This document shows positions 28,746 to 36,862 of a DNA stretch of 64,000 nt, in pieces. Source of the DNA: 67-14 sp020438345 (GTDB lineage Bacteria > Actinomycetota > Thermoleophilia > Solirubrobacterales > 70-9). Under the pieces are notes generated by a model, which saw nothing but the letters and a program-made list of their open reading frames with translations, did not search any database and was not told the origin of the DNA. Both the position numbers and the translations under genes were made by a program. Position 1 is the first letter of the stretch. Every line of letters begins with the position of its first letter. The DNA is taken from the NCBI GenBank assembly GCA_937872475.1, contig CALMSY010000032.1, positions 1 through 64,000 on the forward strand. The letters run 5' to 3'.

Positions 28746-29528
28746 GTGTCCGGCATGATCGTCGGATTCATAGGTTCCGGAAATATGGCAGCAGCGATGG
28801 CGCGCGGATGGGCCGGCGCCGATCGGGACGCGCCTTCGACCATGCTGTTCACTGATTCCGGTTCAGGGCGGGCTACCGCGCTTGCCACCGAGGTTGGAGG
28901 TCAGGCGATCGGCTCGAATGCGGAACTGGTCGAGCAGTCCGACTTCGTCGTGGTTGCAGTGAAGCCGAAAGATCTTGAGAAAATCGCCGCCGGAATCCCC
29001 GCACCCCGAGCGGTGCTTTCCCTGCTGGGCGCAACTCCACTCTCGAAACTCGAAGAGACCTTTCCGCAGAGCACAGTAATCAGGCTGATGCCGAACCTGG
29101 GTGTCGAGGTGAGGCAGGGAGTTATCTGCATGGCCGACCCGGAAGGAGCGGATCCCGGGATTGTCGAAGAGGCCCGTCGCATGCTCGGGTCACTGGCCAG
29201 CGTGTACGAACTGCCGGATGATCGGATCGACACCGCCACCGCGGTGATGGGCTGCACACCCGCTTATTTTGCGGCTGTCGCAGAAGCGCTCGGAAGCGAA
29301 GGAGTTTCAGACGGGCTGGATCCGGAGATTTCGATTCGGATGGTCGCGGAATCAATGGCCGGAACAGCGGCCTTGCTTGGCCGGCGCACACCATTCGAGA
29401 TCCAGGTCGCGGTTGCATCCCCCGGTGGCAGCACCGAGGCCGGCCTCGAGGCTCTGGCCGCGGCGGGTGGAGCCGATGCTTTTCGCAGAGCCTTCGAAGC
29501 GTCGGTTTCGCGGATGCGCGGCAACTGA
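28746..29528 (+). CDS. proC: pyrroline-5-carboxylate reductase
   Basis: A 260-residue NAD(P)H-dependent enzyme making proline. The Rossmann motif is IVGFIGSGNMAAAMARGW, and the C-terminus has QVASPGGSTEAGL-type sequence (VASPGGSTEAGLEAL), the substrate loop. The start is GTG at 28746 or ATG at 28755; both are near the N-terminus. It lies 20 nt after sepF, as in many actinobacteria. Confidence 0.95.
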   Translation: MSGMIVGFIGSGNMAAAMARGWAGADRDAPSTMLFTDSGSGRATALATEVGGQAIGSNAELVEQSDFVVVAVKPKDLEKIAAGIPAPRAVLSLLGATPLSKLEETFPQSTVIRLMPNLGVEVRQGVICMADPEGADPGIVEEARRMLGSLASVYELPDDRIDTATAVMGCTPAYFAAVAEALGSEGVSDGLDPEISIRMVAESMAGTAALLGRRTPFEIQVAVASPGGSTEAGLEALAAAGGADAFRRAFEASVSRMRGN

Positions 29529-29531
29529 ATC

Positions 29532-29837
29532 GTGACGTCCCTACTCGCTTTGACTCGCGGTGATGCAGCGGCCTATGTCAACGCACTGTTCACGGTGTTC
29601 ATCATCCTTGTTTTTCTCCGGGTGCTCATGTCGTGGATTCCGCGTCTCCCCGACAACCCGGTAGTGCAGGCAGTCGCGAACTTTGTACGTGAAACAACCG
29701 ACCCTTACCTGAACCTGTTCCGGCGGTTTCTGCCTCCGGTCGGCGGCGGCGGATTCGCATTGGACCTGAGTCCGGTGGTCGGTGTGCTCCTCCTGCTTGT
29801 CGCGCAGCAGGTGATCGTCGCGATCGTCCGGGGCTGA
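29532..29837 (+). CDS. YggT family membrane protein
   Basis: A 101-residue protein with two membrane helices (about residues 15-34 and 74-96). The motif RVLMSWIPRLPDNP and ETTDPYLNLFRRFLPP are the YggT family signature. The function is not settled; the gene travels with sepF and proC in many Gram-positive bacteria. GTG start, 3 nt after proC. Confidence 0.92.
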   Translation: MTSLLALTRGDAAAYVNALFTVFIILVFLRVLMSWIPRLPDNPVVQAVANFVRETTDPYLNLFRRFLPPVGGGGFALDLSPVVGVLLLLVAQQVIVAIVRG

Positions 29838-29838
29838 A

Positions 29839-30324
29839 GTGAAGGGGTACCGGCACCTTATTCTGGCGGGACTGCTCGCCTTCGGAGTACTCCTGCTTGA
29901 TCAGGCATCAAAAGAGCTGGTCACCGACAGGATCATGAAAGGCGAGCTGGTGGATGTGCTGGGGCCTCTTCAGTTCACACTGACCCACAACGATGGAATT
30001 GCTTTCGGTCTGGCCGGAGGTGGAGGCGTCTTCGTAATACTGCTCGCTGCTTTTGCGCTTGTCGCCCTGGGGGCATTCATCGCCTCCGCACCCGAGAGCA
30101 ATCTGACCTGGGTCGCCGGCGGGCTGATCCTGGGCGGCGCGGCCGGCAATCTGATCGACCGGATCAGGCTCGGACACGTAACCGACTTCATTCTTCTGCC
30201 CAGCTGGCCGGCCTTCAATCTGGCCGATTGTGCGATCACCGTTGGCGTGATCCTCTTGGCGATCTCGCTTCTGACCGGCAATACAAATCAAAAACCGGGG
30301 GAGTCCGTCGTCGATGGGCGCTGA
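29839..30324 (+). CDS. lspA: lipoprotein signal peptidase (signal peptidase II)
   Basis: A 161-residue integral membrane aspartyl protease with four hydrophobic segments. Conserved blocks are LLDQASKELV, the THNDGIAFGL segment, GGAAGNLIDRIRLGHVTDF (first catalytic Asp region) and AFNLADCAI (second catalytic Asp). It cleaves prolipoproteins after lipidation. GTG start, 1 nt after the yggT stop, and its end overlaps the next gene by 11 nt. Confidence 0.95.
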   Translation: MKGYRHLILAGLLAFGVLLLDQASKELVTDRIMKGELVDVLGPLQFTLTHNDGIAFGLAGGGGVFVILLAAFALVALGAFIASAPESNLTWVAGGLILGGAAGNLIDRIRLGHVTDFILLPSWPAFNLADCAITVGVILLAISLLTGNTNQKPGESVVDGR

Positions 30325-31033
30325 AGCGGAAGAAAGCGAAGAGCCCGGTCCACAGGGCTTTCGCATCGTCTACCGCGACGAATTCCTCGCCGTAGTCGAC
30401 AAGGGGTGGGATCTTGTGGTCCATCCGGCACCCTCGCATGAGGGTGAGACCTTGGTCGAACTCCTCGGAGACGAGCTTGCTGGCGGCAACGACCCCGAGC
30501 GGCCGGGCATCGTTCACCGGTTGGACCGGGGAACCAGCGGCCTGATGGTCGTGGCCCGGGAAGAACAGACTCATGCCGACCTTCAGCGAATGATTCGTGA
30601 TCGGAAGGTCGCGAGGATATACCTGGCACTTGCCGACGGCCGGTTTCGTTCCCGCACCGGCACAGTTGACGCACCGATCGGCCGCGCCTCACGAAAAAGG
30701 CACCGGATGGCGGTGAATGGGGCCAGCTCCCGGGAAGCAAGAACCCATTTCGAAGTAGTTGAAACGCTGCGGCGGGAAAGCCTCCTTGAAGTAAGGCTTG
30801 AGACCGGCCGCACCCATCAGATCCGTGTTCACCTGGAAGCGATCGGGCACCCGCTGGTCGGGGACGCAACTTACAGCGGACCCTTGAGATACGGGCTTGA
30901 CCGTCAGTTTCTGCATTCGTCCCGGCTTGAATTCCGCCATCCCCGGACCGGCGAAGAGCTGGCTTTCAGGACGGATTTGCCAGAAGACCTCGCCAGAACC
31001 CTCGAAGCCGCACGCCAAGCCGGATCCCTCTAG
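30314..31033 (+). CDS. RluD-family 23S rRNA pseudouridine synthase
   Basis: A 239-residue RluA/RluD-type enzyme. The catalytic motif is GIVHRLDRGTSGLMVVA (Asp in HRLDRGTSG), with RKVARIYLAL and LETGRTHQIRVHLEAIGHPLVGD later on. It has no S4 domain at the N-terminus, so it is shorter than classical RluD. The lspA-rluD-like pair is a common arrangement. Confidence 0.9.
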   Translation: MGAEAEESEEPGPQGFRIVYRDEFLAVVDKGWDLVVHPAPSHEGETLVELLGDELAGGNDPERPGIVHRLDRGTSGLMVVAREEQTHADLQRMIRDRKVARIYLALADGRFRSRTGTVDAPIGRASRKRHRMAVNGASSREARTHFEVVETLRRESLLEVRLETGRTHQIRVHLEAIGHPLVGDATYSGPLRYGLDRQFLHSSRLEFRHPRTGEELAFRTDLPEDLARTLEAARQAGSL

Positions 31034-31166
31034 ACTGGACTGCTGTCCGTATTCCCAACCCCCCGGGATACGACGGTGGCTCCTGCCGCCCGGAGATGGT
31101 CTTCGAGCGGATCCCACCGAAACGGCCCGGGCGGATCCGCAGTTCAAGCCAATTTCAAGGAGAAGT
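31031..31166 (+). promoter_or_regulatory. promoter and leader of rpsB
   Basis: TAGACT (31031-31036) is a likely -10, giving a leader of about 120 nt before the rpsB ATG. The leader contains the palindrome GCGGATCCGC and other GC-rich complementary segments, and an AAGGAGAAG ribosome site. A structured leader would suit autogenous control by S2, which I infer rather than see. Confidence 0.45.
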
Positions 31167-32270
31167 ATGTCCCAGGTAGGAATCCAGGAACTCCTGGAAG
31201 CCGGAGTTCACTTCGGTCACCAGACCAGCCGCTGGAACCCGAACATGCGCCGTTACATCGCCGGCGAAATCGACGGGATTCACATCATCGACCTCATGCA
31301 GACCGAGGAAATGCTCGAGGAAGCGCGCCGCTTCGTCGGTGAACTCACCTCGGGTGGTGGCAAGGTCCTGTTCGTCGGCACCAAGAAGCAGGCCTCCGAT
31401 GTAGTCGAGAACTGGGCCGGCAAGTCGAACATGCCGTTCGTGAACCGGCGCTGGCTGCCCGGCCTTCTGACCAATTTCAACGTCGCGTCGCAGCGGATCA
31501 AGCGTATGCATGAGATTCGCGGGCTGGTCGAGTCGGGGCAGATCGAACTGCTCCCGACCAAGGAACGCATGAACATGCAGGCCGAGCTGGCCAAACTCGA
31601 GTTTGCGCTCGGTGGTGTGGCTGACATGGACCGCGTTCCCGACGCCGTCTTCATCACTGACCTCAAGTCAGAGGAAATCGCCCTGCGGGAGGCCACTCGC
31701 CTGCGTCTGCCGGTCATCGCGCTTGTCGACACCAACTGCGACCCCGGCCATATCGACCATGTGATTCCCGGCAACGATGACGCGATCCGCTCCTGTGAGC
31801 TGGTGATCTCGACCGTCGGTTCCGCCATCGAGAAGGGTGCCGGTGCCTGGGCCGTGGTTGAGGAGAAGCGCCGCGCCGAAGAGCAGGCGCGTCGCGAGAA
31901 GGAAGAAGCCGAGCGCAAGAAGCGGGAAGAGGAAGATCGCGCCCGCCGCGAGCAGATCGAGAAGGAGCAGGCCGAGGAGAAAGCCCGTCAGCGTGAGGAA
32001 AAGGCCAAGGCTGACGCTGCTGCGAAGGAGCAGGCCGCCAAGCCGCATCCGCAGGCTGTGCCGGACGAGCCGCATCCTCAGGCTGTCCCGGACAACCCGC
32101 ATCCGCAGGCTGTGCCGGACGAGCCGCATCCTCAGGCTGTCCCGGACAACCCGCATCCGCAGGCCGTGCCGGACAACCCGCATCCCCAGGCTGTCGCTCC
32201 GGACCCGGACCCGGTTGCCGAAGAGGCAGCAAAGACCGACGAAAACGAATCAACCGAGGAGAGCAACTGA
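31167..32270 (+). CDS. rpsB: ribosomal protein S2 with repeat-bearing C-terminal extension
   Basis: A 367-residue S2. Residues 1-230 form the standard protein (LLEAGVHFGHQTSRWNP, the FVGTKKQASDVVENWA segment, MPFVNRRWLPGLLTNF, DTNCDPGHIDHVIPGNDDAIRS). S2 usually ends at 230-260 residues; here about 65 residues of charged Glu/Lys/Arg coiled-coil-like sequence follow, then six nine-residue repeats of PHPQAVPD(E/N) and an acidic end. The ATG is preceded by AAGGAGAAG. It is followed by tsf with a one-base overlap. Confidence 0.95.
   Translation: MSQVGIQELLEAGVHFGHQTSRWNPNMRRYIAGEIDGIHIIDLMQTEEMLEEARRFVGELTSGGGKVLFVGTKKQASDVVENWAGKSNMPFVNRRWLPGLLTNFNVASQRIKRMHEIRGLVESGQIELLPTKERMNMQAELAKLEFALGGVADMDRVPDAVFITDLKSEEIALREATRLRLPVIALVDTNCDPGHIDHVIPGNDDAIRSCELVISTVGSAIEKGAGAWAVVEEKRRAEEQARREKEEAERKKREEEDRARREQIEKEQAEEKARQREEKAKADAAAKEQAAKPHPQAVPDEPHPQAVPDNPHPQAVPDEPHPQAVPDNPHPQAVPDNPHPQAVAPDPDPVAEEAAKTDENESTEESN
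32043..32201 (+). repeat. 27-bp coding tandem repeats in rpsB
   Basis: Five full units of 27 bp (32043, 32070, 32097, 32124, 32151) and a partial sixth (32178) encode PHPQAVPDE or PHPQAVPDN. Units 1-2 and 3-4 form a 54-bp super-repeat: bases such as GTGCC/GTCCC and GAG/AAC alternate between them, so the array grew partly by doubling a pair. Confidence 0.93.
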
Positions 32271-32875
32271 TGGCAGACATCAAGGCTGCTGACGTAAAAG
32301 CGCTGCGCGAACAGACAGGCGCCGGCATGATGGATGCCAAAGCCGCGCTGATCGAGGCTGATGGCAACGCTGAACGCGCGGTGGAGCTCCTGCGGGTGAA
32401 GGGCCAGGCTTCCGCCGCGAAGCGCTCTGACCGGGGTACTTCCGAAGGTGTGATTGCGTCTTACATCCACGCCAACAGGAAGGTCGGCGCGTTGGTTGAA
32501 GTCCAGTGCGAGACCGACTTCGTCGCCCGCAACGAGGACTTCGCAGCATTCGCCTACGAGGTAGCGATGCACGTCGCCGCCGCCTCCCCGACTCATGTGT
32601 CCAGGGAAGACATTCCCGAGGATCAGATCGCGGCCGAGCGTCGTGTCTTCGAAGAAAAGGCCAGGGAAGAAGGCAAGCCGGACAACGTCGTCGAGAAGAT
32701 CGTTGAAGGCCAGGTAGCGAAGTGGGCCAAGGACATTGCCCTGCTTGAGCAGCAGCACGTGAATACCGAGAAGCACGATTCAAAAAGCATCGAACAGTTG
32801 AGGGAAGCCATCTCCGCCAAAGTTGGAGAAAATGTGGTCATCAGCCGCTTCTCCTGCTTCCGGATCGGGGAGTAA
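32270..32875 (+). CDS. tsf: elongation factor Ts, short form
   Basis: A 201-residue EF-Ts, the nucleotide exchange factor of EF-Tu. The N-terminal UBA-like region has KALREQTGAGMMDAKAAL, the core has VALVEVQCETDFVARNEDF (ALVEVQCETDFVARNEDF here). This is about two thirds of the E. coli length, as in the compact EF-Ts of Thermus and many actinobacteria, with one core subdomain rather than two. The ATG overlaps the rpsB stop by one base. Confidence 0.96.
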   Translation: MADIKAADVKALREQTGAGMMDAKAALIEADGNAERAVELLRVKGQASAAKRSDRGTSEGVIASYIHANRKVGALVEVQCETDFVARNEDFAAFAYEVAMHVAAASPTHVSREDIPEDQIAAERRVFEEKAREEGKPDNVVEKIVEGQVAKWAKDIALLEQQHVNTEKHDSKSIEQLREAISAKVGENVVISRFSCFRIGE

Positions 32876-32896
32876 CAGGTAGTTTCTGATCAGCTG

Positions 32897-33661
32897 ATGA
32901 GTGACCAGGCGCCGCGGTTCAAGCGGATAATGCTGAAACTTTCCGGCGAAGCCCTGATGGGCAAGCTGGATTTCGGAACCGATCCCGATGAAGTTGAACG
33001 GATCGCCCGACAGATCGGCATCATCCGCGATCGCGGCGTCGAGGTTGCGATTGTCGTCGGGGCCGGCAACATCTACCGGGGAGTCGATGGTGCAGCCCAG
33101 GGCATGGATCGGGCGACCGGTGACTACATGGGCATGCTGGCAACGGTACTCAATGCCCTGACTCTCCAGGACGTCCTTGAGAAGCACGGGCATTTCACCC
33201 GTGTGATCTCGGCCATCGACGTCAAAGAAGTTGCAGAGCCCTATATTCGACGTCGCGCCATGCGGCACCTGGAGAAGGGACGCGTCTGCATTTTCGCAGG
33301 CGGTACCGGCAATCCCTTTTTCACGACTGACACCGCAGCCGCACTGCGCGGACTCGAAATGCATGTCGAAGCGATTCTGATGGCCAAGAACGGGGTGGAA
33401 GGGGTCTTCGACAGCGACCCTCAAGCCAATCCCGACGCGAAGTTCATCCCGGAAATCACGCACAAGGAAGCGATTGAAAGAGGCCTCAAGGTGATGGATT
33501 CAACCGCGCTCAGTCTCTGCATGGACAATGACCTTCCGATCTACGTCTTCAACATGGCCGAAGAGGTCAATATGGATAGGATCGTTTCCGGCGAGAAAGT
33601 GGGCACGCTGGTCAGCTCCAGGGTCGCCGAAAACGGATCGCCCGAGGAGGCATCAGCATGA
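32897..33661 (+). CDS. pyrH: UMP kinase
   Basis: A 254-residue hexameric-type bacterial UMP kinase of the amino acid kinase fold. Motifs: RIMLKLSGEALMG, VVGAGNIYRG, RATGDYMGMLATVLNAL, FAGGTGNPFFTTDTAAALR and MAKNGVEGVFDSDP. It phosphorylates UMP and sits in the usual tsf-pyrH-frr order. The frr start overlaps its stop (ATGA). Confidence 0.97.
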   Translation: MSDQAPRFKRIMLKLSGEALMGKLDFGTDPDEVERIARQIGIIRDRGVEVAIVVGAGNIYRGVDGAAQGMDRATGDYMGMLATVLNALTLQDVLEKHGHFTRVISAIDVKEVAEPYIRRRAMRHLEKGRVCIFAGGTGNPFFTTDTAAALRGLEMHVEAILMAKNGVEGVFDSDPQANPDAKFIPEITHKEAIERGLKVMDSTALSLCMDNDLPIYVFNMAEEVNMDRIVSGEKVGTLVSSRVAENGSPEEASA

Positions 33662-34215
33662 TCGACGACCTGCTTTCAGACGCGAAGGAGAGGATGGCCA
33701 AGACGGTCGAATCGACGGGTGGCGAGTTTGCCACGGTTCGGACCGGCCGCGCCACTCCGCATCTTCTCGATCGCATCATGGTCGACTACTACGGGGCCAA
33801 CACGCCCCTGAACCAGTTGGCAAATGTCGCCGCTTCGGAAGCCCGGCTGCTCACTGTTACCCCCTACGACAAGGGTGCTATCGGCCTTGTCGAAAAGGCA
33901 ATTCAGGAGTCTGACATCGGCCTCACGCCGTCAAATGACGGCAATGTGATCAGGCTTCAGATTCCGGACCTGACCGAAGAACGCCGCAAGGAGATGGTCA
34001 AGGTTGTTCACGGGGTGGCCGAAGACGGCAGGGTTGCCGTTCGCAACGTGCGCCGCGACGTGATGGCTGACCTGCGGGAGCTCAAGAAGGAAGGCGAAGT
34101 CGGCGAGGATGACGAACGCCGTGGCGAGGAAGACCTCCAGAAACTCACCGATGGCGCAATAGCGGAGATCGATTCCATGCTCAAGGGCAAGGAAGAAGAG
34201 ATCCTCGAGGTGTGA
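33658..34215 (+). CDS. frr: ribosome recycling factor
   Basis: A 185-residue RRF that splits terminated ribosomes with EF-G. It has the three-helix bundle segments (VRTGRATPHLLDRIMVDYYG, PDLTEERRKEMVKVVHGVAEDGRVAVRNVRRD) and the beta domain between them. Length is normal. The ATG overlaps the pyrH stop, and its own stop overlaps the uppS GTG. Confidence 0.97.
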   Translation: MIDDLLSDAKERMAKTVESTGGEFATVRTGRATPHLLDRIMVDYYGANTPLNQLANVAASEARLLTVTPYDKGAIGLVEKAIQESDIGLTPSNDGNVIRLQIPDLTEERRKEMVKVVHGVAEDGRVAVRNVRRDVMADLRELKKEGEVGEDDERRGEEDLQKLTDGAIAEIDSMLKGKEEEILEV

Positions 34216-34883
34216 CACCTCGATATGTAGCCATCATCACCGACGGCAACGGGCGCTGGGCCCAGAGTCGCGGTCTTCCGGTCAATGAAGGGCACAAGGC
34301 CGGCGCCGATACCGTGAAAGCCCGTCTGCGTGACGCGGTCGAGCTCGGGATCAAGGAGCTCACGGTCTTCTCGTTCTCAACCGAGAACTGGTCGCGTTCG
34401 AGCGAGGAAGTCGCGGCGCTTATGGAGATGTTTTCGCGGCGGATCGTCGACGAAACCCCGGAGCTGAACGAGCAGGGAGTGAAGATGCGCTTCATAGGGC
34501 GCAGGGACGGTGTGTCGGAAAAGCTCCAGCAGCAGATGGAAGAAGCCGAGGCGATCACTGCCGGAAACGACACGATCACCTTCTTCATCGCGTTCAACTA
34601 CGGCGGACGGGCCGAGATTGTCGATGCCGCACGCCGATTCAACGGAACCACCGAAGAGGAGTTCCGCCAGTGCCTATACGCCCCCGAGATGAACGACCCG
34701 GAACTCCTGATCAGGACCAGTGGCGAGCAGCGGATTTCGAACTACCTGCTCTGGCAGTGCGCCTATTCGGAGTTCATATTCCGGGATGAGCTATGGCCTG
34801 ATTTCAGCCGGGAAGCATTCGAGGAATCACTGGCGGAATACGGCAAGAGGCAGCGCCGCTTCGGAAAGAGGGAAGTGATCTGA
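34212..34883 (+). CDS. uppS: isoprenyl transferase (undecaprenyl diphosphate synthase)
   Basis: A 223-residue cis-prenyltransferase. Motifs: IITDGNGRWAQSRG (Asp that binds magnesium), ELTVFSFSTENWSRSSEEV, FNYGGRAEIVDA and RTSGEQRISNYLLWQ. It makes the lipid carrier for peptidoglycan. The usual MDGNGRWA is preceded by Thr rather than Met. It starts with GTG overlapping the frr stop. Confidence 0.95.
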   Translation: MTPRYVAIITDGNGRWAQSRGLPVNEGHKAGADTVKARLRDAVELGIKELTVFSFSTENWSRSSEEVAALMEMFSRRIVDETPELNEQGVKMRFIGRRDGVSEKLQQQMEEAEAITAGNDTITFFIAFNYGGRAEIVDAARRFNGTTEEEFRQCLYAPEMNDPELLIRTSGEQRISNYLLWQCAYSEFIFRDELWPDFSREAFEESLAEYGKRQRRFGKREVI

Positions 34884-35677
34884 TGGGAGAGACCGCGAAA
34901 CGAATTCTGGTCGCGATTCCCTGGATCGTGGTCGCGATTGTGATCATCGTGCTGGGTGGTCCCTGGTTTGCCGGCGCACTGGTCGTTTTCGGTTGTCTCG
35001 GACTGCGTGAGTTCTTCTTGATGGCCGATAGCTACCGGCCGTTTCAGATTCCTGCCTATCTGGCTCTGGCCGGCATGGTCATGGCTTCCTGGCTCGGGAC
35101 GCAGTTCAACATCCTGATGTTCGTGGCACTGCCTTTCCTGCTGATCTTCATTGCGGCGGCCAGACGGAGTGACCGCAGCAATGTGACCGGCTCGATCGCG
35201 GTGACTCTGCTCGGCACCTTCTGGATTGGCATCGCTTTGGTCCACGCGGTGCTGCTCCGGGAGTTGCCGGACCATGGCGCGGCCCTGCTCGTCAACGTCC
35301 TGGTCGGAACATTTGCCTGTGACACCGGCGCCTATGCCGTTGGACGGATGTTCGGCGCCCACCGGTTTGCTCCCAATCTCTCACCGAACAAGACGATCGA
35401 AGGCCTGATCGGTGGCTTTCTGATTGGAATGCTCGGAGTCTGGTGTGCAGGCCTGTACCAGGACTGGCTTTCGGGCGTGGACGCCCTGATCCTCGGTGCG
35501 GCGGTGGCAGCGATAGCTCCGGTCGGGGATCTCTTCGAGTCGATGATCAAGCGTGATCTGGGCACCAAGGACACCGGCAACCTGTTCGGGCCTCATGGCG
35601 GTCTGCTGGACCGGCTCGACGGGGTTTTCTTCACCGTTGTCGTCGGCTACTACGTCTCGGTCGCGCTGGTCTATTGA
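34883..35677 (+). CDS. cdsA: phosphatidate cytidylyltransferase
   Basis: A 264-residue membrane protein with about seven or eight helices. The C-terminal signature is SMIKRDLGTKDTGNLFGPHGGLLDRLDG, which matches the CdsA motif, preceded by HRFAPNLSPNKTIEG. It makes CDP-diacylglycerol, the substrate of the pgsA-like enzyme encoded at 44025. Start overlaps the uppS stop by one base. Confidence 0.96.
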   Translation: MGETAKRILVAIPWIVVAIVIIVLGGPWFAGALVVFGCLGLREFFLMADSYRPFQIPAYLALAGMVMASWLGTQFNILMFVALPFLLIFIAAARRSDRSNVTGSIAVTLLGTFWIGIALVHAVLLRELPDHGAALLVNVLVGTFACDTGAYAVGRMFGAHRFAPNLSPNKTIEGLIGGFLIGMLGVWCAGLYQDWLSGVDALILGAAVAAIAPVGDLFESMIKRDLGTKDTGNLFGPHGGLLDRLDGVFFTVVVGYYVSVALVY

Positions 35678-35717
35678 TGTCTGCCGTTTCGGAACACCGC
35701 TGGCTGAAGGCAGATCT

Positions 35718-36860
35718 TTGACCAGAAGAGTCCTGATACTCGGAGCGAGCGGCTCGATCGGGACCCAGGCCCTGGAGATCATCGCGGCCCGGGATGACCT
35801 GGAAGCGGTCGGTCTTGCGGTAGGCAGTGATTGGCAGACCGCTGTCGCGCAGGCCCGGGGATTCGGGCTGGATCTGATCGGGGTCGCTGATCCGGAAGCG
35901 GCATCTGAAGCACAGTCGAACTTTGCCGGAACCGTCTTGTCCGGACAGTCTGCCGCACGGGAACTGATCGGGGTAACCGCTCCGGACATCGTCCTCAACG
36001 GAATCGTCGGCGCCGCCGGCCTTGGACCGACGATCGCCGCCCTGACCGAGGGTGTCGATGTCGCGCTTGCAAACAAGGAAAGCCTGGTCATAGGCGGGGA
36101 GCTGGTCACCGAGCTCGCTTCGGCGACCGGAGCGAAGTTGCTGCCGGTTGATTCGGAGCATTCGGCTCTCTTCCAACTGATGGAACATGAATCCCCCGAC
36201 GCGGTGTCGAGAATGGTGCTGACTGCTTCCGGGGGTCCCTTCCGCGGGCGCAAGCAACTCGGAGGCATCACGGTCGAACAGGCACTGGACCACCCGACCT
36301 GGGCGATGGGTGGCCGCATAACGATCGATTCGGCCACCCTCATGAACAAGGGTTTCGAGATGATCGAGGCTCATCACCTCTTCAGATTGCCTTACAGACA
36401 GATCGACGTGGTGGTTCACCCGCAATCGATCGTCCATTCACTGATCGACCTGAGGGACGGTGCGACCCTGGCCCACCTCGGGTATCCGGACATGCGGGTG
36501 CCGATCGCCTATGCCCTGACCTGGCCGGAACGGGCCGAAGTTCCGGTGGAGCGACTCGACCTGGCCAAGGTCGGAACGCTCGAATTCGAGGAACCGGATC
36601 CGGTCACCTTCCGTTGCCTTGGCCTGGCCCGGGAGGCAGGGGAAGCCGGCGGAATCGCTCCCTGTGTGCTGAACGCAGCCGATGAGGTCGCTGTCGCGTC
36701 CTTTCTTGAGGGCCAGATCGAGTTCAGCCAGATCGCGACAGTCATCGAGCAGACGCTCGAAGATGTTGGAAGTGGTGCTGCTAAAGGGTTTGAGGAGCTT
36801 TTCGCGGTTGACGAAGCGAGCCGGGAGCGCGCTTCTGAGATCATTTACGGTCTGGACTGA
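35718..36860 (+). CDS. dxr: 1-deoxy-D-xylulose 5-phosphate reductoisomerase
   Basis: A 380-residue NADPH enzyme, second step of the MEP isoprenoid pathway. The NADPH motif is LILGASGSIGTQALEII; substrate and metal residues lie in LANKESLVIGGEL, the PVDSEHSALFQLM region, TASGGPFRGR, and MGGRITIDSATLMNKGFEMIEA. The start is a TTG, with GAAGG upstream; the frame is open further back but overlaps cdsA and lacks similarity. uppS and ispG nearby belong to the same supply line. Confidence 0.95.
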   Translation: MTRRVLILGASGSIGTQALEIIAARDDLEAVGLAVGSDWQTAVAQARGFGLDLIGVADPEAASEAQSNFAGTVLSGQSAARELIGVTAPDIVLNGIVGAAGLGPTIAALTEGVDVALANKESLVIGGELVTELASATGAKLLPVDSEHSALFQLMEHESPDAVSRMVLTASGGPFRGRKQLGGITVEQALDHPTWAMGGRITIDSATLMNKGFEMIEAHHLFRLPYRQIDVVVHPQSIVHSLIDLRDGATLAHLGYPDMRVPIAYALTWPERAEVPVERLDLAKVGTLEFEEPDPVTFRCLGLAREAGEAGGIAPCVLNAADEVAVASFLEGQIEFSQIATVIEQTLEDVGSGAAKGFEELFAVDEASRERASEIIYGLD

Positions 36861-36862
36861 CC

